In this document: piece after piece, positions 15,625 through 23,770 of the stretch
Layout of the letters: each line of letters opens with the position of its first letter
Position numbering within the stretch: position 1 is the first letter of the stretch
Origin: JBHIKY01 sp042139015
GTDB taxonomy: Bacteria; Bacillota; Bacilli; Bacillales; Marinococcaceae
NCBI RefSeq assembly: GCF_042139015.1
Contig: NZ_JBHIKY010000006.1
Location: 1 to 64,000 of the forward strand
Direction of reading: 5' to 3'
DNA length: 64,000 nucleotides
The notes under the pieces: generated by a model
Seen by the model: only the letters and a program-made list of their open reading frames with translations
Told to the model about the DNA's origin: nothing
Databases searched by the model: none
Made by a program: the position numbers and the translations under genes

Positions 15625-16116
15625 TAAGCATCTTCCTTTCTGAAGAGATTTTAATAAAAACAGCCGCGCAGATTGCCGCTGCAGCAGCTGCCCAGAGAGC
15701 CCGCCCGCGCCCAACATGTGCGATCTATTTATAAAAATGAGAATTCGCTTAGCCAGTACGTGAGTGGTTGCAGTGACCATCAGCCATGCGAATCCGATAG
15801 TAATGGGTACTCCCTGCACCATCATCCCAAAATCAGAGTTATAGAAATAATCACCAAAGAACACTCCGTATGCCACTCCGAATCCTTCTGCTGTCATCGT
15901 GAATAAGAAAATATACAGCGAAAGCAGCATACCTCTTCCAGTTCCATAGCTTCGAATAAAATATAACATCCCTAACAGGCCTGCCAGAATAAGAAATACG
16001 GAGTTTGACCATTCAAGCGCAGGGGGAATTAATTGAAAAGATAATAAAATGATACCGCATATGTACCATATCAGAAACAATCGGTAAACCCATGTATCAA
16101 AATGCACAGCAATCAC
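15593..16116 (-). pseudogene. CruF-like carotenoid biosynthesis membrane protein, frameshifted and short
   Basis: Residues 1-~140 (four hydrophobic segments; GVFFGDYFYNSDFGMMVQGVP-type signature) resemble the DUF422/CruF family of carotenoid hydratases. Near 15723 the frame continues into the acyltransferase gene with low-complexity residues, while the neighbouring frame carries on as VGRGRALWAAAAAAICAAVF, a normal membrane segment, and stops at 15593. A one-base frameshift is therefore likely. Even when corrected the protein is ~174 residues against ~250-280 for the family. Confidence 0.6.
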
Positions 16117-16213
16117 ATAAGCACCTCTTCATCAAATCTTGTATAATTGTTTTCCTTACCTGTTTACGATAAATTCAAACCTCATAACTGATGAAAATGG
16201 TGAAATAATATAT

Positions 16214-16873
16214 ATGGACAGAAACAATGTAAATATACAACGGGCCGTACTAAGTACTGCTGCTCTGCTGGTATCCCTGCTGCTTCTAGCGGTGTTTGCA
16301 GAGCTTTCTGAAGAAATTAAAGGAACGGAGCTGCGTGCCTTTGACAGAAAAGTGATGGAAACTCTTCCTGACTACATCTCACCACCAGGAGCCGCACTGT
16401 TTCAATTCATAACTTCGCTCGCATCGGCGGAATTCACTATTATAATGACAACCTTAATTAGCATGCTTTTAATTGTGAAGAAAAAATGGAAAGAAGGGTT
16501 GCTTTTTATCGCAGCAGTCGGCGGTGCTGCCGTGTTTAATGATTTTTTAAAGCTGTCCTTTCAAAGAAATCGGCCGGATTTAAATCAGATTATTGACGCG
16601 GCAGGCTTTAGTTTTCCAAGTGGACATGCAATGAATGCTATTTCACTTTACGGAATGATGATGGTGCTCACTGCAATTTATGGACAGAGCAAACTATTAA
16701 AAATCTCCCTGAATCTGATATTAATGCTGTTAATTCTTGCGATCGGATTCAGCCGAATATACCTTGGTGTTCATTATCCGAGTGATGTAGCCGCAGGATT
16801 TGCTGCTGGGGGGGCGTGGCTGACCGTGACAGCTGTGCTCTTTTACCTCATTAGAGATAAATCCGGAAATTAA
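16214..16873 (+). CDS. PAP2-family membrane phosphatase
   Basis: About 219 residues with five to six membrane helices. The three phosphatase motifs are present: KLSFQRNRP, PSGHA and SRIYLGVHYPSD. Such enzymes remove phosphate from phosphatidic acid or undecaprenyl pyrophosphate at the membrane. The frame is open from ATG 16139, but that N-terminal part is unlike the family and lies in promoter-like DNA; ATG 16214 is a reasonable choice though its SD is weak. It is divergent from the carotenoid cluster. Substrate unknown. Confidence 0.8.
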   Translation: MDRNNVNIQRAVLSTAALLVSLLLLAVFAELSEEIKGTELRAFDRKVMETLPDYISPPGAALFQFITSLASAEFTIIMTTLISMLLIVKKKWKEGLLFIAAVGGAAVFNDFLKLSFQRNRPDLNQIIDAAGFSFPSGHAMNAISLYGMMMVLTAIYGQSKLLKISLNLILMLLILAIGFSRIYLGVHYPSDVAAGFAAGGAWLTVTAVLFYLIRDKSGN

Positions 16874-16955
16874 GTTATATGCAAATCACCTAAATAGCAA
16901 TGATCACGTTTCAAGTACCTGTAATAAGGCTATAGAAAACGAGAGGTGAATAAAT

Positions 16956-17456
16956 ATGCTGAAAAAATTATTCGGAAAAAAAGAAGAACCAAAAGATGTA
17001 ATTATTAAATCGCCTGCTACTGGCACCTATGTGGATCTAACCGAAGTGCCGGACCCAACTTTTTCAGAAAAAATGATGGGGGACGGCTTTGCAGTTGATC
17101 CATCCGAGGGAAGAGTCGTATCGCCTGTAAACGGGAAAGTTGTTCAAGTTTTTCCCACCAAGCACGCGCTTGGTATTAAATCAGACGGAGGTCTCGATAT
17201 TTTAATACACATCGGGCTGGAGACCGTCTCCATGAACGGAGAAGGCTTTGAAAGTCACGTAAAAGAAGGCGACAAAGTCAAAGCCGGTGATACATTAATC
17301 GAATTTTCTCTTGACGAAGTGAAGGAAAAAGCGAAAAGCACACTCACTCCGGTTGTGTTCACTGAAGCTGAGCAGGTAGAGAGCCTTGCCCGACAGGAAG
17401 TGTCAGATTTACGCGCGGGAGAGAGCGAAGTTGTGACTGTAACCATTAAATTATAA
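16956..17456 (+). CDS. PTS glucose-type EIIA protein (Crr/YpqE-like)
   Basis: A 166-residue stand-alone EIIA-Glc domain. ILIHIGLETV contains the phosphorylated His of the family, and HALGIKSDGG contains the second active-site His. It accepts phosphate from HPr and passes it to an EIIB domain. No EIIB or EIIC is in the window. SD GAGAGGTG lies upstream. It is followed by a BglG-type antiterminator gene, which suggests that sugar-PTS phosphorylation state feeds into that regulator. Confidence 0.9.
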   Translation: MLKKLFGKKEEPKDVIIKSPATGTYVDLTEVPDPTFSEKMMGDGFAVDPSEGRVVSPVNGKVVQVFPTKHALGIKSDGGLDILIHIGLETVSMNGEGFESHVKEGDKVKAGDTLIEFSLDEVKEKAKSTLTPVVFTEAEQVESLARQEVSDLRAGESEVVTVTIKL

Positions 17457-17552
17457 GAGGAGGCGGTGTCCATTGCGGGCACCGCCTTTTCAATGGCGGC
17501 AGCTTTCAGTACAATAGAGAGAAATCAGGGGATGGGACGGGGAGAGGAAAAA

Positions 17553-18131
17553 ATGAAAATAATTAAAATATTGAATCATAATGCCGCTATTGTAGACGAT
17601 GGTCAGCAGGAAAAGGTAGCAGTAGGGGCGGGAATAGCTTTTCAAAAGAAAAAAAATGACATTGTGGATGAAACGGCAGTGGAAAAGCTTTTTATATTAA
17701 ATGAACTGCAAAAGAAACCTTTTAAAGCTTTGTTCGGCTCTGAAAATAAAATGGATGCAGCAGCTATGCAAAGAAACATAACCTGGCTTGAAGAACATCC
17801 TGATCAGCTCCAGGCTCATATGGAGTCGCTCCAATTCATGACGAGTGTAATGGAGGAGGAGCTAAAGGCTGACTTTTCTAAAAATAGTATTGCATACGAA
17901 GGTCTCCTCACTCATTTATATATCGCTCTAAAATCCGCGGATCAGGGAGAACATCTTTCAAAGCCGCCTGAATCAATGATTGAGATGATGAAGCTTGGCT
18001 ACCCGCAGGCATTTAAAAGTGCTGAGAAAGCTGTATCCGCTCTGCATTCCCATTTTGGCCTGAAACTGCCGGAGGATGAAACCATTTATATAGCAATGCA
18101 TGTTCAGCGGTTAATTCAACAGGGCACCTGA
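17553..18131 (+). CDS. BglG/LicT-type antiterminator with only one PRD
   Basis: A 192-residue protein. Residues 1-~55 (MKIIKILNHNAAIVDD...VAVGAGIAFQKK) are the CAT RNA-binding domain, and residues ~90-190 form one PTS-regulation domain, with EGLLTHLYIAL and YIAMHVQRL around the conserved His positions. LicT, SacY and GlcT are ~280 residues with two PRDs; here about one PRD is absent, leaving a short linker. Start ATG 17553 has SD GGGGAGAGGA; the earlier frame from 17466 lies in spacer. It is next to an EIIA gene. No RAT element was recognised in the window, so its target is unknown. Confidence 0.8.
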   Translation: MKIIKILNHNAAIVDDGQQEKVAVGAGIAFQKKKNDIVDETAVEKLFILNELQKKPFKALFGSENKMDAAAMQRNITWLEEHPDQLQAHMESLQFMTSVMEEELKADFSKNSIAYEGLLTHLYIALKSADQGEHLSKPPESMIEMMKLGYPQAFKSAEKAVSALHSHFGLKLPEDETIYIAMHVQRLIQQGT

Positions 18132-18270
18132 AATAGGCATATCAACCCGTTGTGAAACTGTCTTTCCCCAATAGTCAAATGTCTTTGTCTGTGCTATACT
18201 GTGTGATATTCAAAAGAGAGAATAATCTAAAATATTCGCAAAAAAGAGCGGCGAAACAGGAGGAATATGA

Positions 18271-19896
18271 GTGAATGCTGATGTCTGGCTTTACGATACA
18301 ACGCTGAGAGATGGTACACAAGGAGAGGGAATAAGCTTATCTGTAGATGATAAATTAAAAATTGCGATTAAGCTGGACCAGCTCGGTGTACATTATATAG
18401 AAGGCGGGTGGCCCGGCAGCAATCCGAAAGACATGAATTTTTTTGAAGAAGCAAAGAAGCTTCCGCTGAATCAGGCGGTTATTACAGCTTTCGGAAGCAC
18501 GAGAAGGCCTGGAATTAATGCAAAAGACGATGCGAACCTGGCAAGAATATTAGAAAGTGGTGCAGAAGCAGCGGCTATATTTGGAAAAACCTGGGATTTT
18601 CATGTAGAGGAAGCACTTCAAATTACGCTTGATGAAAACATTCAGATGATCTATGATTCGGTACGATTTTTAAAAGAAAATGGAATGGAAGTCATTTTTG
18701 ATGCCGAACATTTCTTTGACGGGTTTAAAAATAATAAAACATTTGCTCTCAAGGCTGTTTTTGCCGCTGAAGAAGCCGGTGCGGACTGTGTTACGTTGTG
18801 TGACACAAACGGTGGAACGCTGCCCGATGAGATAGCTGAAATTATCATTGAGGTAAAAAAGGTATTACGGATACCGATTGGTATACATTGTCATAATGAT
18901 GGTGAACTTGCTGTTGCCAATACACTTGAAGCTGTAAAAGCTGGAGCGGTTCATATCCAGGGTACCATGAACGGATACGGGGAAAGGTGCGGTAACGCAA
19001 ATCTCGTATCAATTATTCCGAATCTGCAGCTGAAAATGGGCAGAGTCTGTGTCGCGGAGGATCAGCTTCGCCAGCTTACCGCAATTTCTAAATATGTTCA
19101 TGAGATTGCCAATCAGACTCCGCCTAATAATCAGCCGTTTACAGGAAAGAGCGCCTTTGCCCATAAAGGTGGGATGCATGTAAGTGCAGTGCTGAAGCAT
19201 CCGGAAACTTATGAGCACCTCGATCCGAAACTTATAGGCAACGAACGGCGGGTTCTCGTTTCAGAGCTTTCAGGACAGAGTAATTTGCTCTTTAAAGCAG
19301 AAGAACTGGGCTTTTCTCTTGATAAAAAAGATCCGGCTGTGAAAGAAACAATTGCTGAGATGAAAGAAATGGAACATAAAGGCTATCAGTATGAAGCGGC
19401 AGAAGCATCCTTTGAACTGCTGATCCGCAATGGCATAGGTGAAAACCACGAATATTTCCGACTTGACCATTTTAAGATATTTACTAATAAAGAAGAGGAT
19501 TTATCATTATCAACCGAGGCACTTGTTAAAGTGAGCATAAATGGAGAGATGGTGATGACCGCCGCAGAAGGAAATGGACCTGTAAATGCTCTCGACCATG
19601 CCTTAAGAAAAGCTATTGGCGAATATTATCCCCTAGTCCGGGAAATGCATTTATCCGATTATAAGGTGAGGGTTCTTGATGATGCGGAAGCGACTGCTTC
19701 CGCTGTGAGAGTATTAATCGAATCATCTGACGGGAAAAATAAGTGGAGCACCATTGGTGTTTCGGAAAATATTGTAGAAGCAAGCTGGCATGCGCTTGCG
19801 GACAGTATCCGCTATTATTTTATGAAGCATCATGAGCGGCTTCAAACAGTTCGAAAAACAATGGCTATTCCGGAGCATGGGGTAAAAAATCATTAA
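18271..19896 (+). CDS. cimA: (R)-citramalate synthase CimA
   Basis: A 541-residue member of the isopropylmalate/citramalate synthase family, condensing acetyl-CoA with pyruvate, a threonine-independent route to 2-oxobutyrate and isoleucine. DTTLRDGTQGEG (residues ~9-20) and HCHND (~207-211, metal-binding) are present; the GTQGEG form and the EGGWPGSNPKD segment mark CimA rather than LeuA. A C-terminal allosteric domain (~400-541) is present. It starts at GTG 18271 with SD CAGGAGG; the ATG at 18267 is out of frame. It is monocistronic, with a terminator after it. No CodY or T-box element was seen in its leader. Confidence 0.9.
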   Translation: MNADVWLYDTTLRDGTQGEGISLSVDDKLKIAIKLDQLGVHYIEGGWPGSNPKDMNFFEEAKKLPLNQAVITAFGSTRRPGINAKDDANLARILESGAEAAAIFGKTWDFHVEEALQITLDENIQMIYDSVRFLKENGMEVIFDAEHFFDGFKNNKTFALKAVFAAEEAGADCVTLCDTNGGTLPDEIAEIIIEVKKVLRIPIGIHCHNDGELAVANTLEAVKAGAVHIQGTMNGYGERCGNANLVSIIPNLQLKMGRVCVAEDQLRQLTAISKYVHEIANQTPPNNQPFTGKSAFAHKGGMHVSAVLKHPETYEHLDPKLIGNERRVLVSELSGQSNLLFKAEELGFSLDKKDPAVKETIAEMKEMEHKGYQYEAAEASFELLIRNGIGENHEYFRLDHFKIFTNKEEDLSLSTEALVKVSINGEMVMTAAEGNGPVNALDHALRKAIGEYYPLVREMHLSDYKVRVLDDAEATASAVRVLIESSDGKNKWSTIGVSENIVEASWHALADSIRYYFMKHHERLQTVRKTMAIPEHGVKNH

Positions 19897-19955
19897 TCAC
19901 AGTAATCATGCTTCTATTGAGAATAAAGCATAGTATGATAAAATTTGAAACTTTT

Positions 19956-19992
19956 GGTAACAGGTCTAAGCAGGAGACTCTGTTACCACTTT
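19956..19992 (+). terminator. Terminator between cimA and uppP
   Basis: GGTAACAG (19956-19963) pairs with CTGTTACC (19980-19987), then ACTTTT. It lies between convergent genes. Confidence 0.8.
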
Positions 19993-20055
19993 TATATGAA
20001 AGCCAAATTACCCCTCAACCTGAGAAGGCCATCATCTCAATTAAATGCATGATAC

Positions 20056-20892
20056 TTAAAGTTCCACCTCTGCTGGATTAAGAAATAAAATAACAACGGC
20101 GGCAAGGAGAAAACAATACAATGCAAAGTAGATGAGACGTCCTTTATTCAAGAAATTGATGAGTAAAAGGATTCCGAAGTAGGAGGCAACAAACGAAGCG
20201 ATCATTGCACCAATGAGCGGTCCTGTACCGACAGAAGCAAGGGAACCGGCTGATACATCTCCTATCGCCATCACTGTAGAGCCAAGAATAACCGGGATAG
20301 ATAGTAAAAAGGAATATCGTACTGCTGTGTCTCTATTAAGACCTGCGTATAATCCTGCAATTAATGTAGTTCCGGATCTGGAAAGACCGGGGATGACCGC
20401 TAGTGCCTGGGCCACCCCGATAATAATGGAGTCAACGATAGTTAAATCCTTTTCTGTTCTGCTTCCAATCGTGTGAAATCGTTCAATAAGAATTAAAAAG
20501 AGTCCTGTTAATGCGAGAGAGCCTCCAATCACAGAAGGAGTTTTTAAATTTTCCGCCATCACATCTTCTAAAATTATTCCTAATACTCCGGTAATTATCG
20601 TAGCGATTACAATATAGATACTAAAATAAAATTCAGTCCGGTCCTGCGGATTTTTTTTGGATATGTATCGAAAAAAGCTGGTCAACAGCTGAATAATGTC
20701 TTCTCTATAAAACAATATCACCGCTGCCACAGAACCTAAATGAAGAAAAATCTCAAATGATAGTCCAGGAATACTATATCCGAGCATCATTTGTGCTATT
20801 ATGACGTGCGCCGTACTTGAGATGGGCAGAAATTCTGCAATTCCCTGAACCACCCCGAATATTACTGCTTCTAAAAAGCTCATAAATTTCAC
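20056..20892 (-). CDS. uppP: Undecaprenyl-diphosphatase UppP (BacA)
   Basis: A 278-residue polytopic membrane enzyme that recycles the undecaprenyl carrier for peptidoglycan synthesis and confers bacitracin tolerance. The two signatures are clear: GVVQGIAEFLPISSTAH near the N-terminus and PGLSRSGTT around residue 175. Length is normal. It is transcribed alone, opposite to cimA and to the thioredoxin gene. Confidence 0.95.
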   Translation of the reverse strand: MKFMSFLEAVIFGVVQGIAEFLPISSTAHVIIAQMMLGYSIPGLSFEIFLHLGSVAAVILFYREDIIQLLTSFFRYISKKNPQDRTEFYFSIYIVIATIITGVLGIILEDVMAENLKTPSVIGGSLALTGLFLILIERFHTIGSRTEKDLTIVDSIIIGVAQALAVIPGLSRSGTTLIAGLYAGLNRDTAVRYSFLLSIPVILGSTVMAIGDVSAGSLASVGTGPLIGAMIASFVASYFGILLLINFLNKGRLIYFALYCFLLAAVVILFLNPAEVEL

Positions 20893-21065
20893 TCCTCATT
20901 TCAAAGTCCTCTGTTAGTTTAGCAAATGAATGGATAACTGCAAAGAGTGAAAATCATTTGTCTTAGACTGTTCACAGCTTCCTTTTTTCAACCGTATGAT
21001 TATTATTCAAAACCTAGTACAATATGTAGTAATTCACACTGCTACGAATTAGGAGGAAGCAGACG

Positions 21066-21590
21066 TTGAACAGTAAATGGAGAACAACTGTTATTTTAGG
21101 ATTGGCAGTGGCAGCAGTCGCGTATGTATTTTTTACAAATGTAACGGTGCCAAAGGTTGGATCAGATGTTGGAGATGCCGCGCCTGATTTTCAAGCTTCA
21201 TCATATCAGGGGGAGAAACTCTCATTATCATCCTTTGAAGAGGATGTTGTTATCTTAAACATGTGGGCTTCCTGGTGTGAACCATGCACGGAAGAAATTC
21301 CTGCTTTAATAGATATTCATGAAAATTATCAGAGTGAAGGGCTGACACTGGTGACTCTCAACATGAATTCTTATGAAAGAACACGTGAAGACGGTGAAAA
21401 TTTTGTAAAAGAATTAGATATGACTCGAACGCCCGCTTTAATCGATGAAGATGGAAGTATTGCGGAGGTTTATAATATTCAGGCCCTTCCTACCACCTAC
21501 ATTATTGACAGAAACGGCATCATTGTTGAAAAAATATCAGGAGAAGTAAGCTTTGCGCAGCTTGACCAAATAATTCAAGAATATATGTAA
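21066..21590 (+). CDS. Membrane-anchored thiol-disulfide oxidoreductase (ResA/StoA-like)
   Basis: A 174-residue TlpA-type protein: an N-terminal anchor (~7-24), then an extracytoplasmic thioredoxin fold with WASWCEPC (active-site Cys pair). The CEPC motif is that of ResA, which reduces apocytochrome c on the outside; StoA-type spore functions are an alternative. It starts at TTG 21066, with AGGAGG at 21051-21056. The next gene, nudF, follows 14 bases later, so it is co-transcribed. It may stand in for the resA gene that is absent from the res cluster at 57-64 kb. Confidence 0.82.
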   Translation: MNSKWRTTVILGLAVAAVAYVFFTNVTVPKVGSDVGDAAPDFQASSYQGEKLSLSSFEEDVVILNMWASWCEPCTEEIPALIDIHENYQSEGLTLVTLNMNSYERTREDGENFVKELDMTRTPALIDEDGSIAEVYNIQALPTTYIIDRNGIIVEKISGEVSFAQLDQIIQEYM

Positions 21591-21604
21591 AAGGAGTAAC
21601 CGTC

Positions 21605-22150
21605 ATGAATATGGAAGAGAAAACGATACATAAAAAAAAGATATTCGAAGGTAAGATAATTGAGCTCGATGTTCACGAAGTTGAATTACCTGATGGAAAG
21701 AAAAGCAAAAGGGAAATTATCACCCATCCTGGTGCTGTTGCTGTTATTGCAAGAAATGCAGCCGGAAAAATTATTATGGTGAAACAATACCGCAAGGCTC
21801 TAGAAAAACATTTGGTTGAGATTCCGGCAGGAAAGCTGGAAAAAGGAGAAGATGCCAGGAGCTCAGCCGCACGGGAGCTAGAAGAAGAAACAGGCTATAA
21901 GGCGAAAACATTCGACTATCTTCAATCCTTTTACACTTCGCCCGGTTTTGCAGACGAAATTGTTTATCTTTTTGAAGCCGGCTCTTTATATGAAGGAAGT
22001 GCCGGCACTGATGAGGATGAATTTGTAGATGTGATCGAAGTGGATTTAAAGGAAGCGCAGGCGATGATAGAAAATGAAGAGATTCATGACGCAAAAACAG
22101 TGTTTGCAATCCAGTATCTGCTTTTAAAAGAGCGTGACAGCTTTAAATAG
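21605..22150 (+). CDS. nudF: ADP-ribose pyrophosphatase NudF
   Basis: A 181-residue Nudix hydrolase that splits ADP-ribose into AMP and ribose 5-phosphate. The Nudix box (Gly76 to Tyr98, GKLEKGE...RELEEETGY) is complete, with the ADP-ribose-type N-terminal strand domain. SD AAAAGGAG lies 8 bases before ATG 21605. The position upstream of spoIIM, fur and xerD matches Bacillus. Confidence 0.92.
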   Translation: MNMEEKTIHKKKIFEGKIIELDVHEVELPDGKKSKREIITHPGAVAVIARNAAGKIIMVKQYRKALEKHLVEIPAGKLEKGEDARSSAARELEEETGYKAKTFDYLQSFYTSPGFADEIVYLFEAGSLYEGSAGTDEDEFVDVIEVDLKEAQAMIENEEIHDAKTVFAIQYLLLKERDSFK

Positions 22151-22166
22151 AATCCTCAGGTAATAG

Positions 22167-22221
22167 AAAGGCCTTCCCGGTCATAGGATGAAAAAGGACA
22201 TGCTCACAGGGGAGGCCTTTT
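22167..22221 (+). terminator. Terminator-like hairpin carrying the spoIIM ribosome binding site
   Basis: AAAGGCCTTCCC (22167-22178) pairs with GGGAGGCCTTT (22210-22220) with one bulge. It can end nudF transcripts, but the right arm is also the GGGGAGG SD of spoIIM (ATG 22225), so read-through RNA would have its spoIIM site masked. Confidence 0.65.
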
Positions 22222-22224
22222 ACT

Positions 22225-22857
22225 ATGCTGCATACACTTTCTTTACATGTTCGGCGACATGTAAAAGAGCAACAGTCACTCTATTGGTTCACCTTTGTTT
22301 TACTGATGATGGGCGTATTTTTTGGGGCAGTTCTTGTGAACAGCCTGCCGCTTGGAATAAAAAATGATCTTCATCGCTATGTACAGCAATTTTTAACGCA
22401 ATTTGAAAAAGGCTCTTTCGTTACGTCTGCTCAAATATTTAAGCAGAGTCTATCACATCATGCAGGTTATATTGGATTAATGTGGGTGCTCGGACTTTCA
22501 GTTGCAGGAGTGCCTTTTATCCTTATTCTGCTGTTTTTAAAAGGAGTTGTATCCGGCTTTACAATCGGATTTCTCGTGCAGCAGATGGGAAGTAAAGGAT
22601 TTTTCCTGGCGGTTGCGTCAATTTTACCACAGAATATTGTAGTCATCCCATGTTATATGATTATGTCAGCAGTTTCGATTGGTATCTCTCTAAGTATTAT
22701 TAAACATCTATTTAAACAAAATCGCTCCAGCTATATACCTGCTGTACTGACACGATCTTTGATGGCTGCCTGCTTTGTGCTCGTAATGCTCGCATCTGCT
22801 TCATTATTCGAAGGATATATCTCTCCCATTTTCATCAGACTTGTTATAGGAGAGTGA
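22225..22857 (+). CDS. spoIIM: Stage II sporulation protein M
   Basis: A 210-residue protein with about five membrane helices, matching SpoIIM in length and in position between nudF and fur. SpoIIM scaffolds the SpoIID/SpoIIP peptidoglycan-degrading complex during engulfment in the mother cell. The LFLKGVVSGFTIGFLVQQMG loop is typical. The RBS lies inside the hairpin at 22167-22221, which would block translation of long transcripts starting upstream in nudF. Confidence 0.92.
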   Translation: MLHTLSLHVRRHVKEQQSLYWFTFVLLMMGVFFGAVLVNSLPLGIKNDLHRYVQQFLTQFEKGSFVTSAQIFKQSLSHHAGYIGLMWVLGLSVAGVPFILILLFLKGVVSGFTIGFLVQQMGSKGFFLAVASILPQNIVVIPCYMIMSAVSIGISLSIIKHLFKQNRSSYIPAVLTRSLMAACFVLVMLASASLFEGYISPIFIRLVIGE

Positions 22858-22878
22858 TAATCACTTCCTTTTCTCATT

Positions 22879-22893
22879 TAATAATTATTATAA
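22879..22893. promoter_or_regulatory. Candidate PerR/Fur-type box upstream of fur
   Basis: TAATAATTATTATAA differs at one position from the PerR consensus TTATAATnATTATAA. It lies 25 bases upstream of the fur promoter. Bacillus fur is known to be PerR-controlled. Confidence 0.55.
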
Positions 22894-22917
22894 TGTGCTA
22901 TTGATTATTATTATTAT

Positions 22918-22946
22918 TTGACACCCTCTATGGCAAAATATATAAT
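22918..22946 (+). promoter_or_regulatory. Sigma-A promoter of fur
   Basis: TTGACA (22918-22923), a 17-base spacer and TATAAT (22941-22946), both perfect consensus. Confidence 0.88.
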
Positions 22947-22981
22947 AATTATAGCCGTTTCAACAAGGGGAGTGTTCATAG

Positions 22982-23470
22982 ATGGAGCAACGAATTGACC
23001 GCATAAAAAAACACCTTCATTCTCAAAGCTATAAGCTGACACCCCAGAGGGAAGCTACAGTAAGAGTCCTTCTCGAAAACGAAGAAGACCACTTAAGTGC
23101 GGAGGATGTTTATCTGCTCGTAAAAGAAAAAGCACCGGAGATCGGTCTGGCTACCGTATACCGGACACTTGAACTACTTAATGATTTAGAAATCGTAGAT
23201 AAAATTAATTTCGGTGATGGAGTATCCCGCTATGATCTCCGCAAGGAAGGAGCAGATCATTTTCATCATCATCTTGTCTGCATTGAATGCGGCTCTGTTG
23301 ATGAAATACAGGAAGATCTGCTCGGAGATGTTGAGAAAATAGTAGAACGGGACTGGGATTTTAAAATAAAAGACCATCGTCTTACCTTTCACGGTGTATG
23401 CCACCGCTGCAAGACAAATACAAGAGAAGAAAGCCCGAACAAAAATGAAGAAGTAAGCAATATACGTTAA
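22982..23470 (+). CDS. fur: Ferric uptake regulator Fur
   Basis: A 162-residue Fur-family repressor. The winged helix (1-~85) is followed by the metal-binding dimer domain with HFHHH (94-97), Cys100-x-x-Cys103 and Cys140-x-x-Cys143 (structural zinc). Its position between spoIIM and yqzK is the conserved place of Fur rather than Zur or PerR. It has a consensus promoter and a PerR-like box upstream, and a terminator downstream. The C-terminal tail is slightly longer than usual. Confidence 0.93.
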   Translation: MEQRIDRIKKHLHSQSYKLTPQREATVRVLLENEEDHLSAEDVYLLVKEKAPEIGLATVYRTLELLNDLEIVDKINFGDGVSRYDLRKEGADHFHHHLVCIECGSVDEIQEDLLGDVEKIVERDWDFKIKDHRLTFHGVCHRCKTNTREESPNKNEEVSNIR

Positions 23471-23502
23471 AACCTTTTCAGCAGAAGAGGTTTTTCTTTT
23501 TG
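23468..23502 (+). terminator. Terminator of fur
   Basis: AAAACCTTTTC pairs with GAAGAGGTTTTT (one bulge) around a short loop, then T-rich sequence. It starts at the fur stop codon. Confidence 0.75.
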
Positions 23503-23574
23503 ATTACGTTTAAAATTCTCTTTCTTTGTCATAGCTAGAGTATATGTTACTGAGCTTAGAAAAGAGGGAACAAC

Positions 23575-23766
23575 ATGAAAGTATGGATATCTTATATGGC
23601 GGATGTAATGAAGCTTTTCATCGTATTTATCATCTGCATTTTCGTTTTTTATTATGGTATTGTAAGGTTAAGTGAAGAATATGAAGCTGATGAGAGACTG
23701 AAGGCTCCAGAAAAAGAAGCTGAACAGGTGTATCAAATGGAGATGGAAGACAAGGGGGCTGAATGA
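23575..23766 (+). CDS. yqzK: YqzK-like small membrane protein (DUF4227)
   Basis: A 63-residue protein with one membrane helix (~12-32) and an acidic C-terminal tail. Size and position between fur and xerD are those of B. subtilis YqzK. SD AGAGGG is upstream. Its end lies 4 bases before the xerD start, so the two are coupled. Function unknown. Confidence 0.85.
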   Translation: MKVWISYMADVMKLFIVFIICIFVFYYGIVRLSEEYEADERLKAPEKEAEQVYQMEMEDKGAE

Positions 23767-23770
23767 AAAG

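Noticed and set aside
14914..16116. A single 400-residue fusion of a carotenoid membrane protein and an acyltransferase
   Set aside because: An SD and ATG for the acyltransferase lie at 15624, and the joining residues are low-complexity, with a better hydrophobic continuation in the next frame. Two genes with a frameshift explain it better.
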